From Delphinapterus leucas (lineage: Eukaryota > Chordata > Mammalia > Artiodactyla > Monodontidae), in the NCBI RefSeq assembly GCF_002288925.2, contig NW_022098043.1:6062901-6126900 (forward strand): a stretch of DNA of 64,000 nt, read 5' to 3'. The notes beneath the pieces are model-generated. The model did not search any database, had not been told where the DNA came from, and was given only the letters and a program-made list of their open reading frames with translations. Both the position numbers and the translations under genes were made by a program. Positions 32,641 through 43,169 of this stretch are shown here, piece after piece (the first letter of the stretch is position 1; the number at the start of each line of letters is the position of its first letter).

Positions 32641-33194
32641 TCCCCCATGAGAGCAGCTCTGCTCTGGGGCCTTAAGTGGCTAAGACAGTGCCTGGAGGGA
32701 CACCTTCCCGCCTTCCCACCTGGGGTCCGCACTTCGGCGCTTCACTGGGCCCCAGCCTGGGCTCTCACCCAGCTGCGAGTTCCCAAGCCCCCTGGTTGGA
32801 AGGGGCTGGGCAGGGCCATGGAAAGTTGGAAATGGAAGGGCACAGGCCATGTTCCCTCCACAGACGCTCACAGGCCAAGCTCACTCGTAGGCTGAGCCTT
32901 TGTTCACACTTTTGTGACCCCTCGAGCACCTTTCATCTCTCTGTCCATCCTCTGGAACCTCTTGCCACGGGCTCTCCCTCCAGCTGCAGTGTTCGCATGC
33001 ACCGACTCTCCCTTGGGCCCTCGGGGACAACCTGCCTGGACAAGTGCCGGGCACCCCTGGCCCTCTTGGTCTGGTCTCCACAGTGGGACTGAGAGCTTGT
33101 TGGGATCAGCCACCCATCCCCTCCTTCTCCTGTGCCCCCCTTGGTGTTGGGCTGGCTGCGTCTGGGGTAGATCCAACAGCAGAGTGAACCCCAC

Positions 33195-33345
33195 TCACCT
33201 ATGCTGGGCCAAGGGTGGGTGCTGTAACAGGATCTCATTTCTTTGTCATGATTATCACATGTGGTAAGTAGGGTTATTTCTATTTTAGATGAGGGAGTAG
33301 AGACCAGAGAAGTGAGGTCACCTGACCCAGGTCACACAGACCCAG
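33195..33345 (-). repeat. MIR fragment
   Basis: ttctattttagatgagggag and gaccagagaagtgaggtcac. Confidence 0.8.
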
Positions 33346-33367
33346 ACCCAGACCCAGACCCAGACCC
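33338..33367 (+). repeat. (CCCAGA)n hexanucleotide repeat
   Basis: About five perfect cagacc units sit at the truncated end of the MIR; gacccagacccagacccaga is representative. Confidence 0.96.
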
Positions 33368-33389
33368 ATGCTTGTCCACACTGTCTTGA

Positions 33390-33515
33390 AACATGAGGAC
33401 CCAACAGTGGCCCAGGAGTCCTGGGTTTTGTCCCAGCTCTGCTAACTTGATGTGTGGCCTTAGGCAAGTCACTGCCCCTCTCTGGGGCTCTATTTCCCCA
33501 ACTGCCAAATGTGAC
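33390..33515 (+). repeat. MIR fragment
   Basis: gggttttgtcccagctctgc, then tggccttaggcaagtcactg. Confidence 0.88.
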
Positions 33516-33794
33516 TTTGGGGGGGGCGGGGGCAAGTGGTGGGAGAGGTGTCACCCTCTTTGTCCTTTTGCCTCCCTCAGATTCTCCAGGCCAAGTCTGC
33601 ACAGGGCGGGGTGGTGTTTGCCAGCCCAGGGAGGGCTGATGCTGTGAAGGGCAAGTGTGCGTGGGGAAGGCTGAGCTGGCCCAGCCGCTCCTTCAATGGT
33701 GGCTCTGAAGCTCCCTATGTAGCATTTAATTTTTTTTTTTTTGGTGGCACCATGTGACAAAGTCAGCCCCTTGTTTCAATCACTGCTCTTCTTC

Positions 33795-33892
33795 AGAACT
33801 TAATTAGAGCACTTAATTAGAGCAGTCTGCCTTTCTCCCCTCTCTCTAATTAACATGCAGAGGCCCTGCAGCCTAAACACCCCAAATAATTG
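33795..33892. promoter_or_regulatory. TAATTA-rich island in intron 2 (candidate homeodomain-bound element)
   Basis: acttaattagagc is perfectly repeated at 33798-33810 and 33811-33823. Another taatta is at 33848-33853 and ataatt at 33885-33890. The flanks match no repeat I know. The number of sites in 100 bases exceeds what nearby sequence shows, but binding is not demonstrated. Confidence 0.4.
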
Positions 33893-34164
33893 CGTCCGGG
33901 GGCCCTGCAGCCCAGCCTGGCCTCATTACTGGCAGGGTGGGGATGTGCGCCCAGCCGCCTTCACAGATGGAAAATTGGTGACAAGAAAGAGCCACAGAAA
34001 GAGGCCTGACCCTGGGGCCCTGCCTATTGAGAGCACAGACCTGAGGGGGGTGGGGGGATGCAGCTCCTTGGGGTAGCAGCTGAGTCCCAGCGGAGGAGCT
34101 GGGATGGGGGGAAGGGAAGGGATGGGCCGTGGGAGCCCAGAGCCCTCCCCAGAGACCAGGCGGA

Positions 34165-34435
34165 TGAGGAGGGAATGATACTAGAACTGACAATGATGAC
34201 GGTGACAGTTACTATAGCTACCTGTCACTAGGAGCCCACTCTACATCAGGCACCGTGCTAGACATGTTGCAGGAGAACCTCACAACAGTCCTAAGAGGAA
34301 GACATTATTATCACCATTTTATAGATGAGGAAACTAAAGCTCAGACAGGTTAAGGAACTGGCCCAAAATTACACAGCTGGTGAGTGGCAGAATTGGGACA
34401 GAATTTCAGGAGTGTCTGACCCCACAGTCTCTATG
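34165..34435 (-). repeat. MIR SINE, extended form
   Basis: atcaggcaccgtgctagaca, ccattttatagatgaggaaa and aaaattacacagctggtgag. Confidence 0.93.
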
Positions 34436-34609
34436 TAACTGCTGGGCTGGTTGTTATGTGAAGAAAGAGGAATCTCAAATTGTGCCTGATCTTGTTCTCG
34501 GGAAGCTCGCAGCCTCCGTGGGCTCAGACCACTGGACCCAAGGCAGTGGGATGATAAGAGCTCAGGAAGGGGGAGCCTAGTGTTATGGGGACCCAGAAAA
34601 GGGACCCAG

Positions 34610-34853
34610 AAGACTCGGTCACAGCCCTGGATGCAAACCTGAGCCCTCATCACTTACTAGCCATAGGGTCCCTGACAGGTGGCTATAGCTCTCCGAGCCT
34701 CAGTTTCCGCACCTGTAAAGTGGAGGGGATTCCTCCCCATAGGACTGGAGATGATGTAAAGGTGCTTTGATATAGTACGACACACAGTAGGTGCTCAGGA
34801 AATGACAATTCACCTTCCTCATCTATAAAATGGGGGTAGTGCGTGTACCACTT
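34610..34853 (+). repeat. MIR SINE with partial second copy
   Basis: cctcatcacttactagccat, tccgagcctcagtttccgca and cacacagtaggtgctcagga form one copy. A second atctataaaatgggggtagt follows at about 34820 and receives the 34863 SINE. Confidence 0.85.
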
Positions 34854-34862
34854 CTCAGCCTC

Positions 34863-35002
34863 GCTTTTATTTATTTATTTATTTGTTATTTTTTGGCCGC
34901 GCTGTGTGGCTTGTGGGATCTTAGTTTCCCAACCAGGGATCAAACCCAGGCCCTCGGCAGTGGAAGTGCAGAGTCCTAACCACTGGACCGCCAGGGAATT
35001 CC
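34863..35002 (-). mobile_element. Short tRNA-derived SINE in intron 2
   Basis: The plus strand has a (TTTA)n tract, then ttggccgcgctgtgtggctt, and ends actggaccgccagggaattc, the same family as 19557. Nine-base duplications ctcagcctc flank it at 34854-34862 and 35003-35011. In the sense of EPHB2 it is in forward orientation, 248 bases downstream of exon 2. Confidence 0.92.
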
Positions 35003-35243
35003 CTCAGCCTCCCGTTTAGAATTCTATGGGCTAAAGTCTGAAAGCATCCAGCATGTTGTCATGGTAACTAGCACTCCATCAATGGTAGGGGACCAGCAGG
35101 GTGGGGCAATGAGAGGCCACGTCCTGGGACCTGAAGGAGGAGAAGGGGTTGGAATTCGGCGGGGGTGGGGGAGGCGGGGCATCTGGGCCCTGCAGCAGAA
35201 CCCGAGGTATCCTGGGAGACCAGGCAGGGTTTGAGGACCACCG

Positions 35244-35249
35244 ACTCAC
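35244..35249 (-). other. Intron 2 splice donor
   Basis: The minus strand reads TCAGGG followed by gtgagt, a consensus donor. Exon 2 ends at a codon boundary (phase 0). Confidence 0.94.
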
Positions 35250-35314
35250 CCCTGATGGAGGATGCACAATCCAGCCCAGCTCCGCCGTCGCTGTGGTTGA
35301 GTCCATCAGCGTTT
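35250..35314 (-). CDS. EPHB2: EPHB2 exon 2: N-terminal edge of the ephrin-binding domain
   Basis: This 65-base exon encodes two bases completing a split Glu codon and then 21 codons, TLMDSTTATAELGWIVHPPSG. These are the first residues after the signal peptide and about positions 22-42 of the human protein. The minus-strand acceptor is tgtctccacag and the donor is gtgagt. The exon ends in phase 0, which joins correctly to the TGG start of exon 3 to give PPSG-WEEVSG. Isoleucine sits where I recall methionine in human (GWMVHPP). The signal-peptide exon 1 should lie beyond 64000 because I see no signal-peptide-coding sequence with a donor in this window. It is short, but the match and splice sites make the call secure. 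Confidence 0.96.
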
Positions 35315-35339
35315 CTGTGGAGACAGCAAAGAGTCATCA
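35315..35339 (-). other. Intron 1 splice acceptor of EPHB2 exon 2
   Basis: Read on the minus strand the intron ends ctctttgctgtctccacag, a pyrimidine-rich tract followed by AG, directly before AAACGCTG of exon 2. It leaves a two-base remainder, implying that exon 1 ends in phase 1. Confidence 0.93.
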
Positions 35340-35420
35340 CTGAGCTGCCTATGAAGCACCGTCAATCACCAAGAACCTACCTCCTGAGGGCCTGCTCTAC
35401 ATAGCGCTATTTCCATTGCT

Positions 35421-35645
35421 CCAAACAATCATCAGGATCTAACCCTATAGACTACCCTCCCTTTAGCTCCTGCCTCTCACTCCATAATCCCGCCCACTCA
35501 CACACTCCAGCCAATCATCTGATTCTATTCCTCTAGACTCCACCCCTTAAGGTCCAACTCCAGCCCTTTCACACATGGTTATGCCCCACCCTCTTAGCTA
35601 ATCACATCCCTCCAACCTAGGTATTGCCCCTTTGCTCCTTTACTG
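35421..35645. repeat. Degenerate tandem repeat, about 88-bp unit, 2.6 copies
   Basis: ccaaacaatcatcaggatct, ccagccaatcatctgattct and tagctaatcacatccct recur at similar spacing. Each is followed by a related pyrimidine-rich block containing tagactaccc or tagactccac. The alignment is by eye. Confidence 0.5.
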
Positions 35646-36269
35646 GTAGGGAAGGGTCTTAATCTGGGGTCTCCTGGATGGGTTTCAGAGAGTCCTCAGG
35701 AAATCTCAAATTTTAACTTCAGACTTAGGGTTCTGTTCGCTTTTCTACTTGCATCAAATTCTCAGAACTGGAATGTTGGCCTTACAGGGGCCTCCCTTGG
35801 GTCCCAGCCAAGCCGCATCAGTTATCCCACGTTGGCCCTCTGGCCCACACCTCCTGTGAGGGATACCTTTCCTCCTTCTCCAGGAACTTGGGGTTCTCCA
35901 CTGTGCCCTCAACCCTGGGCCCCCTCCCCTAGGGTTCAGCCAACTCTGCCCCTAGGATAGGGCCCTGGGGATGGAGGGGTGTTAAGGGGTGAGCACTGTA
36001 TCCAGTGGGGCCAGACCATCACCTGCCCTCTGGGGGTTCAGGAAACTCAGATCAGCTTCTGAACCAGCCAGGCCCCACTTGCCTCCCCTTATTCCAGAAG
36101 CTGGAGGAAAAGAACCATACAGCCAATGACAAAGGAGACCCACAGGGCCAGAGAGATCCCCAATCACCCCCAGATCAGGCTCAGCACCCCTCCCTCTACC
36201 CCTTTCCTGCCACAGGGGATTCAAAATACTTTTTGAACTGAACTGCAATGCACTGAGAAGATTTAAATT

Positions 36270-36425
36270 GCTCAAGTATTCAATCACCAGATATATCCTG
36301 ATGCCCATTATGTACCAAGTACTGTACTGGATACCCTGAGGGAAAAAATGGTGACTAGCAAAGCCCTACCATGGAGCGGTTCACAGTCTGCTAGTGGAGA
36401 TGGGGTATGACTACAAATAGTTGTG
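36270..36425 (-). repeat. L2 3' end
   Basis: cattatgtaccaagtactgt and actggataccctgagggaaa. Confidence 0.78.
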
Positions 36426-36624
36426 AGAGGGGAGGCGGAGAGACCCAGCGGATCACAGCTGGACCTTCCACACCACCTAGATCAGCGAGACTGAGTGAGA
36501 GGCATGCTTGCTGCTATGCTCCAATTCTGTGCCCAGGACACATCACTAATCAATCCCCACACTCTGTGGCTACACAATGCTTCTCACCACAGTGCTCCAG
36601 GAAACTAACACCCACCATTTGAGA

Positions 36625-36755
36625 TGCTATCCCTGGTCTAGCCTAACTGCCTCATTTTAGAAATAGGGCAACTGAGGCACAGAGAGGGGAAGAGACTTCC
36701 TAAAGATCACACAGGAGTTGGTGGCAGAGTGGGAGGTGAGGGTCTCCTGCTTCCT
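36625..36755 (-). repeat. MIR fragment
   Basis: gcaactgaggcacagagagg then taaagatcacacaggagttg. Confidence 0.87.
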
Positions 36756-37469
36756 ACCCTATAAACTTCTAGACACTTAGTTTGATGGCCTGGGCTGGAT
36801 GAACTAGGGCAGAGAGAGTGGGGGCAGGGTACACAGTGTCCAGGCCTCTGTGAAGGTCGAAATGGGAGTAACAAGCTCTTGAACTAGGGCAGGGGAGGTA
36901 TGGATGGGAGGGTGGGAGAGAAGGAAGCATTTAGCCAGAGGTGACCCCAGTCAGACCTGTGAGCTGACAAGGGAGGATGTGGCAGTGTCCTCATGACCGC
37001 CTGTGGCTTGTGTTTGCGGTCACTGTGTCCCTTTGCACTGGGGGCTGGTGAGGAGGGAGGAGGGTACCAGGGACGGTGGAGTCCAGTGCCAAGGGCATCT
37101 TTCTGATGGCAAATTGGAGGGAAGTTGTATTGTGCTGCTTTGGAGCTGAAAAAAAGGGTTCCTTTTCACACTCCGAATGCTACAGATTTTTCCTCCTGGA
37201 GAGAACAAGGGCTGAACTTTTAACCTGTTTTCTCTCATCGGCCTCAGCCAGAGACGCGCCAAGCCGGGCTCTCTGCCTGGGCCCGAGGAACAGCTGCTGG
37301 GAGCCGTGTGGAACAAGGGAGAGAGGAGACTCTGCTTGGGACCAGAAAGGGGTCGGGCGGGGGAGGCAAGCCGCCAAGCAGGTGGCCCCACCCCTTGGCT
37401 GGATTCTTGGGCTGACCCAGAGGCCAAGCACTAGAGGATTCCACAGCCCAGAGGAGGGCCTGTGAACTG

Positions 37470-37562
37470 ACATCCCCATCGCCTGGGTGGAAACTCAGGC
37501 CCAGAGTGGGCAAATGACTTGCCGAAAGTCACGCGCTAAAGGCTGGTCCTCAAACTCTGGGC
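37470..37562 (-). repeat. MIR fragment
   Basis: gaaactcaggcccagagtgg and aaatgacttgccgaaagtca. Confidence 0.75.
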
Positions 37563-37949
37563 TCCCAGGGAGCTCAGGCTTGGGGGTTCCACTGCCCTCC
37601 CCCCCTCAGCCTCCCACCACATCTGGAACCAGCAAGGGGAGGATCTCAGAAGGACAGGAAGTCCATGGGCAGGCTGGTTCACAGCAAGAAGGGGCTAAAA
37701 GGAGGGTCCAGCTTGCATGTCCCCTGGGAAGGACACAGAAGGCCGGCCCCTCCTGGGCTCCCTTCCCACCAAGCTGATCCTGGGCTCTGCCTTGAAGGCT
37801 GCCTCTGGGAAAGCTGTTAGCCCTGGGGCCGTGGCAGGAGGGAACCCCGGGGTGTTCTCCCTACAACTTCCCCTTGGCCTTTTGCCTTTCCATGCCGACA
37901 CCTCCCTCCACCCTCTGCAAAAGAGGCAGCTAAGCAGAGCATATCAACT

Positions 37950-38165
37950 GGGGTCGGGAGGTCAGACTTCAATTCCAATACCCGCTCTGCCACCCACTTG
38001 CCTTGTAACCCTGGACAGGCAACCTTTGTAAGCCTCAGTTTCCTCACCTGGAGAATGGCCATAATACCCTCCGAGGGTGGACAGGAGGACGCAAGGAGAC
38101 GGAAGGTCTGTTAGCTCGCAGCCCAGCGCAAAGCGGATCATCAGTAAGTGGCGGCTATTCTTTCT
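37950..38165 (+). repeat. MIR SINE
   Basis: tcaattccaatacccgctct, tgtaagcctcagtttcctca and cggatcatcagtaagtggcg. Confidence 0.88.
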
Positions 38166-38644
38166 TAGACTGAGTGTGGTGCTTTTTGCCGACCCAGCGC
38201 CTGCACACACCCAGCGTTTCCTTTGGGCTCGTTAGGTGGCCCCTGCAAGTGAAGGCGAGTCCAAGCAGCTCCCGCCACACCCCAGACCATGCTTGCCAAC
38301 ATCTGACAAACATCAGCCTCTCGCTCAAGGGCCGCAGCCTCTGGGGAGCCCCTCCTGGTCCGTCTGATGCTGCTTTCCTGGGATGCCCTGGTTTCCTCTT
38401 TGTTCCTCTCAAACCAAGCCCCAAAGTCAAACTCAGTTTCCCGGGGAATCTGCGGTCAGTAGTTCTTGCCTCAGGAACCTGGGTGGGTTCAAAGAGCCAA
38501 GCCCTGTTTCCATCACCAGCACTTCCCTCCTCCCTGTAACACCCCAGACTTTGCTCCTCTGATCTCAAAAACCTACAGAGGGAGAGAACTCATGTTCACT
38601 GAGACAGAGACCCTGTCCATTAGGAGCCAGAAACCCTTACCAAC

Positions 38645-38758
38645 ATTCTCATAATGATGCCAAGGGATAGTTGATACTGTCCCATTTCACAGATGGGAAA
38701 ACTGAGGCTTAAAAAGGCTTAGGAACTTGCCCAAGGTCACACAACTATTCCATTCACA
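38645..38758 (-). repeat. MIR fragment
   Basis: ccatttcacagatgggaaaa and cttgcccaaggtcacacaac. Confidence 0.92.
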
Positions 38759-38789
38759 CGCGGTGCTCCAGCTGCAGATTATTTGGTAC

Positions 38790-38900
38790 TCGCTCACACA
38801 CACTGTTCCTTCTGATCTTCTCCCCTTCTACACCTTCTTTACCTGCCCCGAGACCCAGCACAGGGCTTCACACTTAGTAGGTCTTCAGTTGAAGGCTGAA
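38790..38900 (+). repeat. L2 3' end
   Basis: gagacccagcacagggcttc followed by acttagtaggtcttcagttg. Confidence 0.6.
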
Positions 38901-38999
38901 ATCCCCTTCCCTCCCCTAAAACTGTACGGCTTGAACACATGCTCCATCAGGACACCATCCATGACTTCAGCTGTTTCCACCTACAGCCTGCACTGTTAT

Positions 39000-39180
39000 T
39001 TAATTACAAAATTTCTTCTGACTCTTTTTTTTCTCTTAAGTGCATTTTAAAGAGGAAAAAAGTTATCATTATTACAAATGGTAAACCAATATCACTTGCC
39101 ATAAAAGGAAGGAAAATAAACATAAGACCATTACAATTAAAAATGTTCGTCTGCAAACTAGCTAACATCATCTCACTTCC
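39000..39180. other. AT-rich island without a named repeat
   Basis: tgcattttaaagaggaaaaa, tatcattattacaaatggta and aataaacataagaccattac stand out from the GC-rich surroundings. It could be a decayed DNA transposon or LINE; I cannot assign it. Confidence 0.4.
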
Positions 39181-39399
39181 TACAGTTTGGGGACCACTAG
39201 GCTCCACCAAGCTGCCTGTGAACTGCTGGAAATGTCCCCATCCCCATCCCCACTGTGACAATGACAATCCCGCGTGGAGGGGAAGCCACTTTTGTTGTAC
39301 ACAGATGATTGATTAATCACCACATGATGTGACAAAGACCGCAACGGGAATGTGTATGGGGTACTGTGTGTGATGGGAATCGGGTACAGAAGGAGAAGA

Positions 39400-39610
39400 A
39401 AACAAACAATGCAAGGACAGCTTCTTGGAGGAAGTGACATGGATAAAGGTTTGAAGAATGAATTAGAAGGGAGTTAGAAGAGGCTGAGTGGGAAGGTTAT
39501 GCAAGGCAGAAGGGACAACAGAGGCAAAGGTACGGAGGAGACAACAGCATGGTTTGTGGGAATAGATGCGTGGGGGTCAGGGAGTGGTGGGAGCTGAGGA
39601 CTGAGCTGGA
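39400..39610 (-). repeat. L2 internal 3' region
   Basis: cttcttggaggaagtgacat, ggtttgaagaatgaattaga and caacagaggcaaaggtacgg. Confidence 0.78.
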
Positions 39611-39824
39611 GAGTTGGAGCAGGAACTGCCCAGTAAAGGTCAGTGGCTCTCGGAGGCCCCCTTGCTGGACCACACCCACCTGCCCACATCTTTCCCAGCC
39701 CCCCTGGTGCCATCCACACCCCCCATCCTGCCTGACACTGCCCTTCCACTCACCTCTGGGCACTCCCACCCCAGCTAGCCCTGCAAATGTCCAGTTCCCA
39801 AGCCCTGGATGCTCTAAGTGACCA

Positions 39825-39908
39825 TTAAAAAATCCCCGTAGAAAGATGAGGAAACTGAGGCTCTGTGGACAAGGTGCTTAGCATCCAGCTGAAAGCTGGA
39901 ACCAGGGC
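39825..39908 (-). repeat. MIR fragment
   Basis: tagaaagatgaggaaactga with ggctctgtggacaaggtgct. Confidence 0.75.
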
Positions 39909-39928
39909 CTCCAGCCACCAGCCCAGAG

Positions 39929-39954
39929 TGGGAAAACAGGGTGGGAAAACAGGG
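39929..39954 (+). repeat. 13-bp tandem duplication
   Basis: tgggaaaacaggg occurs twice in a row without a mismatch. Confidence 0.95.
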
Positions 39955-40349
39955 TCTGGGCCCTGGGAGCGGCTTTGGCCCTTGCCCCACTGCTCCCGCA
40001 CCCCCTCTGCTTCCTGGAGACTGCACAGAAGGAAGCAATCAGGAGGCCCCAATTGCACAGGCCGGGGAGGCCCGAAGACCCCTCTGGCTATGTGTGAATG
40101 AGCACTGCACATTTCAGAAATATTTGAGCGAAAAGGGGAGACACAATGAAGTCGTTAGCGTTGGGCCAACAGGAGGGTGGCTTCGCGAGGCTCTGTTTTC
40201 AGGCTGGGGTAGGTGGTCGCCCTCTGCTCCCCGACCCACCCCTGGTCAGCTCTGTCCGACCTCCCCCTTGGGTCATACGTCTCTAGGGCCACAGATACCG
40301 TTCATCTGCACTAATGACAGGAGGTGAGAGTTCCAAAGACACGAGGAGG

Positions 40350-40552
40350 AACATTCATCAAACGCCTACCGTGTGCTAGGCTATGAGCTGGGCACTCTAA
40401 GTATGGCCTCAGGCTCATGGCAACCAGCGGGGTACATGCTATTAGCCCCATTTTTCAGATGTGGAAACTGACATCAGAGAAGTGAAGCGGCCTACACAAA
40501 GGCTCACAGGCAGGGCTAGGATTTGAACCCACATGTGTCTCATTCTTCCTCT
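40350..40552 (-). repeat. MIR SINE, extended form
   Basis: cctaccgtgtgctaggctat, catttttcagatgtggaaac and ctaggatttgaacccacatg. Confidence 0.92.
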
Positions 40553-40585
40553 GTGTTATTTTTAGGAGGCTGCAGCTACAGCCTT

Positions 40586-40587
<2 letters not shown>

Positions 40588-40631
<44 letters not shown>
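40588..40631 (+). repeat. (AC)n microsatellite, about 44 bases
   Basis: Uninterrupted AC dinucleotides preceded by ccttaaaa. It is a pure array and so likely to be polymorphic. Confidence 0.97.
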
Positions 40632-40719
40632 AGGACTTTTTGTATGCTCTCCCTGTATATGGCCCTGTGTAAGGACAGGAGGGGAAAGAGGCCGGAGGGC
40701 AGCAGGGGAGTGGGGCAGA

Positions 40720-40860
40720 CTGTCTATGCTAGAACCTTGGTTCTGGCAAGTTCTAGTGTGTGACTGCAGGCAAGATCGTCCTCCTCTCTGGGCCTCAGTT
40801 TCCCCCATCTGTAAAATGGGTCACGTGAGAATTAAGTGACATCATGTAGGTGAGTCCTGT
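40720..40860 (+). repeat. MIR fragment
   Basis: tctctgggcctcagtttccc then catctgtaaaatgggtcacg. Confidence 0.88.
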
Positions 40861-40879
40861 TGATCTCCAGTCTCCCAGG

Positions 40880-40985
40880 GCCCTCATTCTGGGGGAGCGC
40901 TGTGTCTGCTTCCCTCACTGTAACCTTAGCACCGAGAACTTGTTCTGATACACAGTAGATATATTCGATCTGCACATGGAAGCTG
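40880..40985 (+). repeat. L2 3' end
   Basis: cattctgggggagcgctgtg and cttagcaccgagaacttgtt. Confidence 0.6.
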
Positions 40986-41039
40986 GGTGAGGTTTCTAAA
41001 GCCCATGTCTATCATGTCTTAACTGAGCTTAATGCCCTT

Positions 41040-41325
41040 CAGAGCTCCCACTGTCAGCGAGATAAAGTACTAGCTCCTCAACAATGCATTCAAGGCCCCT
41101 GCTGGCTGGGCCAGCTAATTAACTTCCAGCAGTGTCCAGCCATCCTGAATTTCCTTCTGCTTGCAGAAGGTACTATGTTTCCTTGGGCCTTGGTGACTTG
41201 ACTGTTCCCGATTTTCGTGCTTGGAATGTCTGGCCCTTCCAGCTTTACAGCCTGGCTAACTTCTCTTCCAAAACTTAACTCAAAGGCTCTTTCTTCCTGG
41301 CAGCTGTCCCCGAGTTCTCCTGGGT
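41040..41325 (+). repeat. L2 internal 3' region
   Basis: gcattcaaggcccctgctgg, gtgcttggaatgtctggccc and cttaactcaaaggctctttc. Confidence 0.75.
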
Positions 41326-41342
41326 TAAGTAACAAGATCATG

Positions 41343-42118
41343 GTCATTCAACACACATCTACTCTACCTCCTGTGAGCCAGGCCCTGTGCTGAGCACTGG
41401 GGACGCAGAAACAGGTGAGCAGGTCCTTCCCTCAAGGAGCTTCCAGACTAGTGCCTGACACGTGAACTTTCTACAGGGAGAGGCAGAGTGAAACAGCTGG
41501 TCCGGGCCGCGAGCCAGGAGACCCAAGGGAAGAAAGGATTAGCTTTGACCAGGGAATCAGCGAAGGCATCTCAAAGGAGGTGGCATTTGAGCTGGGAGAA
41601 GAGGGGAAGGGCATGCCATGTAAAGGGCGTGAAGAATCAAAGGCACGGAGGTATGAAACTTGAGGGGCAGTTTGGGCAACAGTAAAACCTGAGGACGGGG
41701 TCTCAATGCAGGGCTCTGGGCTAAGGGTTTGCCATTCATTATCTCATGGCATCGTAACTATTGATAAAGTAGGTACTTTATTGAATCTCCCTTTACAGAT
41801 GGGAAAACTAAAATTAGGAGAGATTGTTCAAGGTTTTCATGGCCGGGCAGTGGTGGAGCTGCATCTGCCTTGCACCAAAGCCCATATTCTTAAGCACTGC
41901 ATCATGCTGGAGTGTCTGTCCCATGGGACGGGAGCAAAATACTTTGTGGATGGATCTGGTAGCTTGGAATGGGGCCAGATCTGTAGGGCTTCAAATGTGG
42001 AGCTAAGGAGTTTGAATCTTGTCCCAAAGATCCAAAATGGGGCAATGGGGAGCTATAGAGGGTCCCTGAGGAGAGTAGTGACATGGTCGATCCTGAAGAT
42101 GGACAGACACCTCGTAGC
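41343..42118 (-). repeat. L2 copy split by a nested MIR
   Basis: gagccaggccctgtgctgag, ccctcaaggagcttccagac and ggtggcatttgagctgggag belong to the 3' part. After the MIR, gtagggcttcaaatgtggag and gtagtgacatggtcgatcct continue it. Confidence 0.82.
41705..41912 (-). repeat. MIR SINE nested in L2
   Basis: ccctttacagatgggaaaac and gatttattg-type flanks; cattcattatctcatggcat marks the 3' extension. Some core is diverged (attaggagagattgttcaag). Confidence 0.8.
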
Positions 42119-42409
42119 TATTCCCTGGGGTCTTTGTCCCAGACTGGCCAGCAGCCCACAGCCCAGGCAGCCCTTCAGCCTGGCACATGACCCAAGCCTC
42201 AGATGCTGCTCTGAACCCTTCCCAGCAGCTCTGGCTGCTCCCTGGTGGGGCCAATGAGGCTGAGGTGATTCAAACACAAGCCCGTCTACCCCACCACAGC
42301 CTGGTGAGATGCTAGCCACAGCCTGGAGGCCAGACCTGGGCTATCAGTGGCTGGGAGTTGGAGCATTCTTTCCACAACCCATATTAGAATTCTAAGAGGA
42401 GGCCACAGT

Positions 42410-42605
42410 CAGGAATCAGCAGATAAAGTTCAAGGCCATTGATAAGCTAGGTAATTTGGCGAAGTCACTTCACCTTTCCGAGCCTCAGTCTCTTCATCTA
42501 TTAAATGGGGATCACAACATTCTCACTCTGTGTACCTCCCAGAGTTGCTTAGAGGATCCAAGGAGGAGCTGGGTGCAAAGGTCTTTCTAAAATGCAAAGG
42601 CTGGG
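42410..42605 (+). repeat. MIR SINE
   Basis: tttccgagcctcagtctctt and catctattaaatggggatca. Confidence 0.9.
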
Positions 42606-42629
42606 CCATATGAAGGCAACAGTGAAAAT

Positions 42630-42800
42630 CACTAACACTCACAGAGGAAGACAGTGGGCTTCACTGACCCTGTCTCATTGACCTCCCAGAGCAAGTAATG
42701 GAGAAACCAAGGCTTGGAGAGATCAAGGACTCCCCCAAGGCCACACAGCCAGTAAGGGGCAGGGCAGGATGGGACCTGTTCGGTCTGAGCCCAGAAACTA
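42630..42800 (-). repeat. MIR SINE
   Basis: ccaaggcttggagagatcaa then aaggccacacagccagtaag; opposite in orientation to the MIR just before it. Confidence 0.82.
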
Positions 42801-42839
42801 CCAGGTTATGATGCCTCGCAAATGGGAGAGGAAAAAATC

Positions 42840-43035
42840 AGAGCATTTATGTACCATGCCCTCAATGCCAGGTCTTGAGCACTCTGTACACCCTGCAAGG
42901 TTTGTGCTGTTATCCTCATTGTACAGATGAGAAAACTGAGCTCAGAAAGGCTAAGAGACCTGCCTAAAGACACACAGCCAAAAAGCAGCAAAGCTGGATT
43001 TGAACTATCAGCCCCACTGGGTTTCCCGTGGCCTC
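42840..43035 (-). repeat. MIR SINE, extended form
   Basis: cattgtacagatgagaaaac, gacacacagccaaaaagcag and gctggatttgaactatcagc. Confidence 0.92.
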
Positions 43036-43169
43036 TCCTCTGAAAACCAGGTGAGGAACAGCGGCTAAGAGGGTCTTGGGGTCACTGGTCCAAAGCAACC
43101 AAGTAGGCGGTGGTGATGCCAGAGCAGCCCTGAGAAGGCTATGGATCTTATAAGGTGAAATCTGCCAAG

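Larger units (their letters stand above)
32017..35249 (-). other. EPHB2: EPHB2 intron 2 (complete, 3233 bases)
   Basis: It is bounded by the gtgagt donor of exon 2 and the cccgcag acceptor of exon 3. It contains a degenerate minisatellite at its 3' end, MIR copies, a (CCCAGA)n tract, one CHR-type SINE and a TAATTA-rich island. The intervals 32645-33190, 33515-33780 and 33895-34160 show no repeat I can name. Confidence 0.93.

Noticed and set aside
33318..33602. Minus-strand frame ending in a Trp-Val or Gly-Ser repeat
   Set aside because: It is the translation of the (CCCAGA)n hexanucleotide tract.
35068..35340. 90-codon minus-strand frame over exon 2
   Set aside because: It is a different frame from EPHB2 and reads into both introns; the true exon is 65 bases with clear splice sites.
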